DNA from: JBIOJM01 sp044450785
GTDB lineage: Bacteria > Planctomycetota > Planctomycetia > Isosphaerales > Isosphaeraceae
Length of the DNA: 13,562 nucleotides
Assembly: GCA_044450785.1 (NCBI GenBank)
Contig: JBIOJM010000283.1
Span: forward strand, 1 to 13,562
Direction of reading: 5' to 3'
Shown: positions 1 through 5,285 of the stretch, in pieces
How positions within the stretch are numbered: position 1 is the first letter of the stretch
Layout of the letters: each line of letters begins with the position of its first letter
The notes under the pieces: model-generated
Database searches by the model: none
What the model saw: only the letters and a program-made list of their open reading frames with translations
Told to the model about the DNA's origin: nothing
Made by a program: the position numbers and the translations under genes

Positions 1-69
1 CTCCGTCGGATCTCTGCGCCGTGCGCGCATCTCGGGTCGGGCTGAGGCGGGCGCGGAACCGTGCCGTAG

Positions 70-107
70 GGTGGGTCGAGCCGCGACTCGTCGCGGCGAG
101 GCCCACC
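70..107. repeat. Imperfect palindrome, 17-bp arms
   Basis: Arms 70-86 and 91-107 pair at 14 of 17 positions around a 4-base loop. Each arm carries a GGTGGG or CCCACC end. It lies in the non-coding leader of the window; I see no gene in 1-486. I recall similar GGTGGG...CCCACC palindromes as dispersed intergenic repeats in many bacteria, but copy number cannot be tested here. Bases 1-69 and 108-164 show nothing I can interpret. Confidence 0.5.
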
Positions 108-164
108 GCGCGGGCTGTGGCGCTCTACATCCGGTTGCGGCTATGCCGCGTTGGGAACGGGCCC

Positions 165-288
165 GAAATAACTTCCCGACTTCATATTTGTGTGCCACTG
201 GCTATGCCAGTGTCCCCATGCTTGGGCGGGCACTGGCAGAGCCAGTGGCACCCGGAAAACCAGAGGAGCTTAATCGGGAAGTTACTTC
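165..288. repeat. Nested inverted repeat, MITE- or REP-like
   Basis: There are two concentric pairs of arms. The outer arms 165-179 and 274-288 match at 14 of 15 positions, with a perfect 11-bp core at 169-179/274-284. The inner arms 192-212 and 231-251 match at 20 of 21. Each inner arm is itself a palindrome: CACTGGC, a 3-base loop, GCCAGTG. The centre 213-230 is unpaired. No open frame here looks like a real protein. The 124-bp size and terminal inverted repeats would fit a small non-autonomous mobile element or a REP-type palindrome. I do not see convincing flanking target-site duplications. Confidence 0.7.
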
Positions 289-307
289 CGACCTGTTCCT
301 TAGGGGC

Positions 308-336
308 TTGGCAGCCCTTCGCCGGCCGAAGATAAT
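308..336 (+). promoter_or_regulatory. Candidate sigma70 promoter for the EAD cluster
   Basis: A -35 hexamer TTGGCA (308-313) and a -10 hexamer GATAAT (331-336) are 17 bases apart, and each differs from consensus at one position. Transcription would begin near 343, giving a leader of about 143 bases before the ATG at 487. It starts 20 bases past the palindromic element at 165-288. Confidence is limited because no other plus-strand evidence supports it. Confidence 0.5.
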
Positions 337-486
337 TGCGCAAGTTTGTTAACCTTTCTCGCGGGGGCCGCTCGAAGTGACTGGCCGGCTGACCGCCTGA
401 CGCCGTCGGTCCCCATCCCGGGAATCCGACACGAACGCAGAGCCGGGCCCGACCGGCCGGCATGCGGGGGGACCAAGGACCGAGCC

Positions 487-1089
487 ATGGCCGCGACACA
501 ACAACCCACTCCAGAACACTACAAGCGACTGAACGTGGTGTTCAAGGACGCGTTCGATGTCGACGCCCTCATCCAGCTCGCCATGTACAACCTCGGCGGT
601 TTCCACAGGCACGATTTCGATAAGACGACGATCGACACGTTCCTGGTGGATCTGTACGAGCGGCTGGACCGGCGCGACGAGTGGAACACGTTCCTCACAG
701 CGGCGCGGAAGGAAAGGGCGACGAACCGCCCGTTCGTGACCGTCTGCGACGAGGTCTTGGCGTACATGCATCGGGACGACCCGATGAAGACTGACATTCA
801 TATACGGCTCAAGACGATCCTGCTCGAGGCCTTCGACCTTGAAGAGTTGAAGGAGCTTGTACGGGAACACGTGAAGGAGCTCGCGACGAGACTTGAGGTC
901 ATCGCCCACGTCAACCAGCGCTTGGAGGTGGTTGTCGTCGAGCTGATCGATGCTGTTGAACGACGCTCGCTCGTAGTGCAGTTGGTCCGCGGTATCCAGG
1001 AGATGCGGCCTTATCGGCCCGATGTCCGCGCACTCGCCAGCGAGCTGGGTTTGTCCTCTGCCGGTGGGGCGGCCCCTTCCGCGACATAG
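487..1089 (+). CDS. Tandem effector-associated-domain (EAD1-like) protein
   Basis: This is a 200-residue soluble protein made almost entirely of two helical EAD-like domains. The first spans about residues 9-95, with 'VVFKDAFDVDAL' near the start and 'FLTAARKERATNRPF' near the end. The second spans about residues 102-190, with 'LLEAFDLEELKELV' and 'VVVELIDAVERRSLVVQL' followed by 'RPYRPDVRALA'. EADs are small death-fold-like adaptor modules in bacterial conflict systems. They are thought to pair like-with-like to join NTPase sensors to effectors. No enzymatic domain is present, so an adaptor role is inferred. The start at 487 follows AAGGA at 475-479; an upstream in-frame extension to 346 exists but has no such site. 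The NTPase gene starts 3 bp after the stop, so the two were probably co-translated. Codon use is less GC-rich than in the genes to the right. Confidence 0.75.
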   Translation: MAATQQPTPEHYKRLNVVFKDAFDVDALIQLAMYNLGGFHRHDFDKTTIDTFLVDLYERLDRRDEWNTFLTAARKERATNRPFVTVCDEVLAYMHRDDPMKTDIHIRLKTILLEAFDLEELKELVREHVKELATRLEVIAHVNQRLEVVVVELIDAVERRSLVVQLVRGIQEMRPYRPDVRALASELGLSSAGGAAPSAT

Positions 1090-2055
1090 GAGATGCCGGC
1101 CGCGGTGAAGGATAACGTCATCCGGTTCAATGAGCGATTTGTCCAGCGCCGAGAACAGTTCCGCTATCTGAGCGGCTTCAAGGAGCTGCACGAAGGGCTC
1201 CACAATCTCCAGTTGGCGCGTGAGGCGATCTCGCAGGCAGTGGAGCGCTTCAAGCAGAACCCGGCCCACTCCTTGGAGATCGTGAATATCGGCGATGACC
1301 TCAGGGAAGATTATGAGTCGGCCGTGAAGAGCAGCACCTCGTTGGGGGACCCCGCGGATACCGACTGGGTGGAGGCATTCGGGCGGGCAGTGACGAGTCT
1401 GAAGGACGCCGTCACCAAAAAGGACCTTGACGCACTGTCCGGGATCGTCGAGGCCTTGAGGACCTTGCCGAACCAGCAGGCCGGGCTGAGCTCCGACCTG
1501 GTTCGCCGCGCCCGGCGGCTCAAGCCTGTGGAGCTTGTCACCTTGATGGACACGATCCTCCGCCTGCTCGCCGACTCGGTCCCCCTGCCCGACGCCCCCG
1601 ACGGCGCCGGCCGGTGCCTCCAGGTCGGCCCGCGGCAAGCGGCCCTCGCCAGGTTCGCGACCCGGGACGAGCTCCGGAGCGCCCTGACCCTCAACGACCG
1701 GCCCGCCGCCGACCCCCTCCAGCGCCTGCTCGACGGCTTCATCCTCGGACCCGCGCCCCAGGTCGACGCGCTGGACGAAGATGGGCTGAAGCTGGTCTCG
1801 CAGGTCGTCGGGTGGCTGACCGGGGTCCCGTCCCGCGAGCCGCTGGACCTGCCCGATCTCGACGACATCCGCCGGCGCCTTGAATTCCAACGGCTGGTCA
1901 ACCCACTTCGAAGAATGGCGGGCGACCACTTCCACGGCCGCGCGGAGGAGCTGGCTCAGGTCCGCAACCACCTCGACGGGCCGCCCGGCCCGCCAATGGT
2001 CATCTGGGGGTTGGGCGGCGTCGGGAAATCGGCGTTAGCCCCGCGTCCCGAAGAC

Positions 2056-2080
2056 CCCCGGGCCGGTTTCCGGCCCGGGG
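2056..2080. other. Perfect 11-bp GC hairpin at the rearrangement junction
   Basis: CCCCGGGCCGG (2056-2066) pairs perfectly with CCGGCCCGGGG (2070-2080) around a TTT loop. It sits 19 bases after the last NTPase-like codon and lacks a T-tract, so it is not a classical intrinsic terminator. It lies upstream of the protease promoter and could be part of that gene's native upstream region or a trace of the event that broke the NTPase. Confidence 0.5.
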
Positions 2081-2106
2081 TGCCCACGAACACGCGCCAG
2101 GGGTCC

Positions 2107-2136
2107 TTGACCGCACCCACGCGGGCGCGGAATAAT
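2107..2136 (+). promoter_or_regulatory. Candidate promoter for the EAD-protease gene
   Basis: TTGACC (2107-2112) and AATAAT (2131-2136) are separated by 18 bases. They match 5 of 6 positions of the -35 and the -10 consensus. Transcription would start near 2143, about 64 bases before the ATG at 2207. If real, the protease can be expressed even though the upstream NTPase is broken. Confidence 0.45.
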
Positions 2137-2206
2137 CTCGCCTGGACAGAGCGGCCCGGCTGGCCGGGCAATGACGCATTTCCCCGCACCTGAGGGACCA
2201 CCGCCC

Positions 2207-3352
2207 ATGATGCCCGGAACGACGTTCGAGGAGATCCAGCAGGCGATCGAAGACGCGTACGACGAGATGGCCCTCAGGCAGCTCGTGCGGAAGCAGATGA
2301 ACCTGAGGCTCGACAACGAGATCGCTCCCGGCGCGTTCGGGAACCGGGTCTTCGAGCTGATCCAGTGGGCCGAGATGCGGGGCCGCGACGTGGAGCTCAT
2401 CGCGGTCACGGCCAAGGGCCGGCCCGGCAACACCACAATGCAGCAGGTGTACAAGAAGTACGGGCTGGCGATCCCGGTCTGGGTGCAGCAGGCCGGCGCC
2501 CCCACGGCCGGCACGCCGCCCGACGCCGCGGACCCCGGCCTGGAACGCGTCGTCAGGCCGTTCATGGCGTTCGCCGACTTCGACGTCTGGCTGCAGGCGA
2601 TGACCCGCGTCGGGGAACGGGTCTGCCGCATCACGATCAACGATCGGCCCCTCGGCACCGGGTTCCTGGTCGGGCCCGACACCGTCCTGACGAACTACCA
2701 CGTCCTCGAGAAGGTCATCAACGATGGAAGCCTGGCCGGCGGCGTCCAGTGCGAGTTCGATTACAAGATCATGAGCGACGGCTCGCGGGGCGGAATCCCC
2801 GTCAAACTCCATGCCACGGACTGGAAGATCGACTACAGCCCCTACTCGAAGGCGGAGAAGGACAACCATCCCGAGCGCGAGCCAGCGACCGTCGACGAAT
2901 TGGATTACGCCCTGGTCAGGCTCGCCGACGCGGTCGGCTCGAAGCCGGCGGTGCTCAACCCGGACCCGAAACAGCCCCCGCCTCCCCGGGGCTGGGTGCG
3001 TGTACCCGACGTTGCCCCGACGTTCAAGGAGAAGATGGCCGTGATCATCGCACAGCACCCCGACGGCAAGCCCCTGAAGCTGGCGCTCGACACCCAGGCG
3101 ATCGACAAGGCCGCCGGCTTCTGGCTCCAGCCGGGGGAGACGCGCGTGCGATACGCGACCAACACCGAGGGGGGATCGTCCGGGTCCCCTTGCTTCGACT
3201 TCGACTGGAACCTGATCGCGCTGCACCACTACGGCGACCCCTCGTCCTTCAACGTGCCTGCTCACTACAACCAGGGGGTCCCGATCCACCAGATCCGTGA
3301 GCGGATCAAGCGCCAGAACAAGGCCGACGCCCTCGGGGGCGGCACGCCCTGA
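2207..3352 (+). CDS. EAD1 plus trypsin-like serine protease
   Basis: This is a 381-residue protein with two parts. Residues 5-85 form an EAD1 domain: 'TFEEIQQAIEDAYDEMALRQ', then 'VFELIQWAEMRGRDVELIA' and 'NTTMQQVYKKYGL'. After a Pro/Ala-rich linker (about 90-115), residues about 135-370 form a trypsin-like fold. 'GTGFLVGPDTVLTNYHVL' gives the catalytic His165, 'ELDYALVRL' gives Asp233, and 'GGSSGSPCF' gives Ser325, so the triad is intact. There is no signal peptide, so action in the cytosol is expected. In this family the EAD recruits the protease to an NTPase switch, which on activation would cleave proteins and arrest the cell. Here the neighbouring NTPase is broken, so the partner is elsewhere or lost. 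The start at 2207 follows GAGGGA at 2192-2197; the in-frame ATG at 2171 is less likely, and ATG 2210 is also possible. Confidence 0.85.
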   Translation: MMPGTTFEEIQQAIEDAYDEMALRQLVRKQMNLRLDNEIAPGAFGNRVFELIQWAEMRGRDVELIAVTAKGRPGNTTMQQVYKKYGLAIPVWVQQAGAPTAGTPPDAADPGLERVVRPFMAFADFDVWLQAMTRVGERVCRITINDRPLGTGFLVGPDTVLTNYHVLEKVINDGSLAGGVQCEFDYKIMSDGSRGGIPVKLHATDWKIDYSPYSKAEKDNHPEREPATVDELDYALVRLADAVGSKPAVLNPDPKQPPPPRGWVRVPDVAPTFKEKMAVIIAQHPDGKPLKLALDTQAIDKAAGFWLQPGETRVRYATNTEGGSSGSPCFDFDWNLIALHHYGDPSSFNVPAHYNQGVPIHQIRERIKRQNKADALGGGTP

Positions 3353-3391
3353 GTGCACCAGGCTTGGTCCCCACAGGGAACCTCACCAGCC

Positions 3392-3493
3392 ATGAAGATT
3401 CCACTTTCCCCCGAGCAGTTCGAAGGACTTCGCAATGCCCTGGTCGACGCGTTCGACTCCGCCGCGCTCAAAGAGCTAGAAAGAGTAAGATGA
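3392..3493 (+). pseudogene. 5' stub of another EAD1 gene
   Basis: Thirty-three codons are followed by a TGA at 3491. The first 29 residues read like the first two helices of an EAD1 domain: 'LSPEQFEGLRNALVDAFDS' followed by 'AALKEL'. After codon 29 the frame enters a purine-rich hexanucleotide repeat and stops. The rest of the EAD and the expected effector or NTPase are missing. It starts 39 bp after the protease stop codon, so it was probably the next gene of the same operon. I see no strong ribosome binding site. Loss of the 3' end through insertion of, or recombination at, the repeat is inferred from the coincidence of the two boundaries. Confidence 0.65.
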
Positions 3494-3647
3494 AGAGTAA
3501 GATTTGGAAGACGACTAAGAGCAAGAGCACGAGAAAGAGCAGGACTTAATTCGCCGCCTCGGCTTTGTCATGTCAGATCGTACTCTTAATCTTGATCGTG
3601 CTCTTCATCCTCTTCCTAATCGTAATCTTCATCGTAATCTTACTCTT
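3481..3647. repeat. Inverted pair of degenerate hexanucleotide arrays
   Basis: The left array 3481-3546 is eleven consecutive 6-base units of the AAGAGT/AAGATG/AAGAGC type on the plus strand. The right array 3582-3647 is eleven units of the AAGAGT/AAGATT/ACGATT type on the minus strand. Paired as a hairpin, the arrays agree at about 46 of 66 positions. The 35-base spacer is ordinary sequence. Translation gives alternating dipeptide-like low complexity (for example 'KSKMKSKIW'), so it is not protein coding. The strict six-base phase with variable positions suggests a decaying minisatellite rather than simple purine bias. The left array directly abuts the truncated EAD stub. Confidence 0.7.
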
Positions 3648-3687
3648 CGGTCGAGAGATGTCGTGGCCATTGTCTCGGCGGTCATAT

Positions 3688-3897
3688 TTACCCGGCAATC
3701 GCAGATGGACTTCCCACTTGAGGGGCTATTTCAGGGGCCTCCGGTATGTCGAACTTGAGCAAGGCGGACAGGATTTTACCAGCCCAGCGGTACACATTGT
3801 TGTCCTGGACAACCCTGATACCAAACGACAGGGCACGGGACCGATTGAGACGCAACACGCGGCGGGTCAGTCGCGTGAGGACGTGGACCTGGGTGAC
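3688..3897 (-). other. Open frame of 69 codons after the antiporter stop
   Basis: On the minus strand, and in the same frame as the antiporter, 69 sense codons follow the antiporter TGA before a TAA at 3688-3690. They have protein-like composition, for example 'RALSFGIRVVQDNNVYRWAG' and 'KILSALLKFDIPEAPEIAP'. There is no ATG; GTG at 3858 would give 56 codons. I do not recognise the family. It could be the C-terminal remnant of a lost gene, a readthrough extension, or chance. The rest of 3494-3897 holds only the hexamer arrays and unremarkable sequence. Confidence 0.25.
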
Positions 3898-5124
3898 TCA
3901 CGCTTCGGCCACGAGATCTTCGATCCCGTCGGCGTCAAGCTGGAGGTCTGGCTCGGGTGCAGGACCCAGGAGCAGCTTCAAGAGTGGGGGCGCCATCAGA
4001 GTCGTGACCACGACCATGAGAGTGACGCCGCCAAAAAGGCCCGCGTCGAACACACCCGACGCGAGCCCCGTCTGGGCGAAGATCAGCCCGACCTCGCCGC
4101 GGGGGATCATGCCGACGCCGATCACAGTCTTGTTGCCGCGGTACCAGAACGGTGCGTAGCCGGAGGCCAGCTTGCCGGCGGCGCCCGCCACGATGAGAAC
4201 ACCTCCGATGGCCAGGGCGAAGCGGCTCGACGGCTTCGATGGATCGAGCGTGCTCACGTCGACCGACGCGCCGACCACGACGAAGAAAAGCGGCACGAAG
4301 AAATGGCCGATCTGGGTGATTCCACGCTCGATTTCGTGCGCCTGCGGGGCCGCCACGACGACCAGGCCGGCTGCGAACGCGCCGATGATCGTCGCCGAAC
4401 CGCACTGATCGGCCAGCCAGGCCAACCCGAACGCGGCGATCAACGCCAGGGCGGTGGGCGTGCCCGGCAACTCCATCCGGCCGGCCCAGCGGAACAAAGG
4501 CGGAACGGCCAGCTTGCCGACGAGTATCGTCGCCAGCAAAAAGCCGACGGCGCTCGCGGTCGTCTTGACGACGCCCATGACCGAAACCTCACGCCCCAGG
4601 GCCAGCTCGGCCACGACTGTCAGGATCAAGAGGCCAAGGACGTCGTCGATCACCGCCGCGCCCAGGATGATCTGCCCTTCCGGGTCGCGGAGCCGGCCCA
4701 GGTCGGAGAGCACCCGGGCCGTGATCCCCACGCTGGTGGCCGTCAGGGTCGCCCCCGCCATGATCGACACGAGCATCGTCAGACCCAGCAGCCGGCATGC
4801 GGCGAAACCCAATGCAAACGGCAAGGCCACACCCACCACCGCCACCGCCAGGGACGTCGGGCCCACCCGCACGAGCTGGCCGAAGTCGGTCTCCAGCCCG
4901 ATCGCGAACAGCAGGATCACCACCCCCAGCTCGGACAGGAGGTGGATCGTTTCATACTCGGGGTTCACCCAACCCAGGACCGACTTGCCGACCAGCACTC
5001 CACCGATCAACTCGCCCATGACCGCCGGTTGACCGACCCGCTGCACCAGGTAGCCGCCGGCCTTGGCGACGCCCAGCATCACAACCAGCATTCCCAAGAA
5101 CTGTGATATCTGCAGATGCTCCAT
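3898..5124 (-). CDS. CPA2-type cation/proton antiporter
   Basis: This is a 408-residue integral membrane protein of the monovalent cation:proton antiporter-2 (Na+/H+ exchanger domain) family, which exchanges Na+ or K+ for protons across the inner membrane. Hydrophobic segments fill most of its length, consistent with about 11-13 helices. The ion-binding 'GAAVIDDVLGLLIL' carries the paired Asp160-Asp161 typical of electrogenic members such as NapA. 'IPRGEVGLIFAQTGLASGVF' is the conserved late-helix motif. There is no C-terminal TrkA-N/RCK domain, so the protein is the bare exchanger at normal length. The ATG at 5124 is chosen over one 12 codons upstream because GGAAGGA lies 6 bases before it and the amphipathic N-terminus then starts correctly. 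It is divergent from typA. The cation cannot be decided from sequence. Confidence 0.88.
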   Translation of the reverse strand: MEHLQISQFLGMLVVMLGVAKAGGYLVQRVGQPAVMGELIGGVLVGKSVLGWVNPEYETIHLLSELGVVILLFAIGLETDFGQLVRVGPTSLAVAVVGVALPFALGFAACRLLGLTMLVSIMAGATLTATSVGITARVLSDLGRLRDPEGQIILGAAVIDDVLGLLILTVVAELALGREVSVMGVVKTTASAVGFLLATILVGKLAVPPLFRWAGRMELPGTPTALALIAAFGLAWLADQCGSATIIGAFAAGLVVVAAPQAHEIERGITQIGHFFVPLFFVVVGASVDVSTLDPSKPSSRFALAIGGVLIVAGAAGKLASGYAPFWYRGNKTVIGVGMIPRGEVGLIFAQTGLASGVFDAGLFGGVTLMVVVTTLMAPPLLKLLLGPAPEPDLQLDADGIEDLVAEA

Positions 5125-5150
5125 GGTGCATCCTTCCATGGCAAGCGGTC

Positions 5151-5180
5151 TTGCCCACAACTGCGGGAAAAGGCTAGAAT
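5151..5180 (+). promoter_or_regulatory. Candidate typA promoter
   Basis: TTGCCC (5151-5156) and TAGAAT (5175-5180) are 18 bases apart and match the -35 and -10 consensus at 4 of 6 and 5 of 6 positions. Transcription near 5187 would give a leader of about 100 bases before the ATG at 5286. The element lies in the 161-bp divergent region shared with the antiporter, for which I found no convincing promoter. Confidence 0.4.
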
Positions 5181-5285
5181 AAGATGACTATCCGACGAAC
5201 CGGGATGAAGCTCGCCCCCGCTGCACGTCCACGGTCCCATTTACCACATACCAAATCCGCAGGAGCGCCGGCGGAACAGGATTCC

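Larger units (their letters stand above)
1093..2193 (+). pseudogene. Truncated STAND-type NTPase, cut after Walker A
   Basis: Residues 1-180 are predicted mostly helical and I do not recognise them as a named domain; 'FKELHEGLHNLQL' near residue 29 is notable. Residues about 275-315 are a classic STAND NTPase entry: 'HFHGRAEELAQV', then 'VIWGLGGVGKSAL', with Walker A at G306-S313. Family resemblance stops at about 2037. The frame then runs through proline/arginine-rich, non-protein-like sequence to a stop at 2191-2193. Walker B, the sensor motifs, the winged helix and any repeats are absent; intact relatives usually have 800 or more residues. I therefore call it a pseudogene broken by deletion or rearrangement. 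The first 470 bases have mixed third positions, while from about 1560 the third positions are nearly all G or C. The ATG follows AGGAG with no spacer, so initiation probably relied on coupling to the upstream gene. Confidence 0.75.

Noticed and set aside
21..335. Short open frames on both strands in the leader
   Set aside because: They cross the palindromic repeats and have no ribosome site or domain.
349..1971. Open frame of 540 codons on the minus strand opposite the EAD and NTPase genes
   Set aside because: It lies antisense to two genes with recognisable domains, has no recognisable motif of its own, and is a typical high-GC mirror frame.
2000..3358. Open frame of 452 codons on the minus strand opposite the protease
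   Set aside because: It is antisense to a gene with a complete catalytic triad; its composition is dominated by Arg/Gly/Val, as expected of a shadow.
3481..3647. Membrane or basic peptide encoded by the low-complexity tract
   Set aside because: The alternating residues come directly from the six-base repeat and are interrupted by stops; there is no start with a ribosome site.
3565..5106. Open frame of 513 codons on the plus strand
   Set aside because: It is antisense to the antiporter and starts inside the hexamer repeat; its His/Arg/Gln-rich sequence has no domain.
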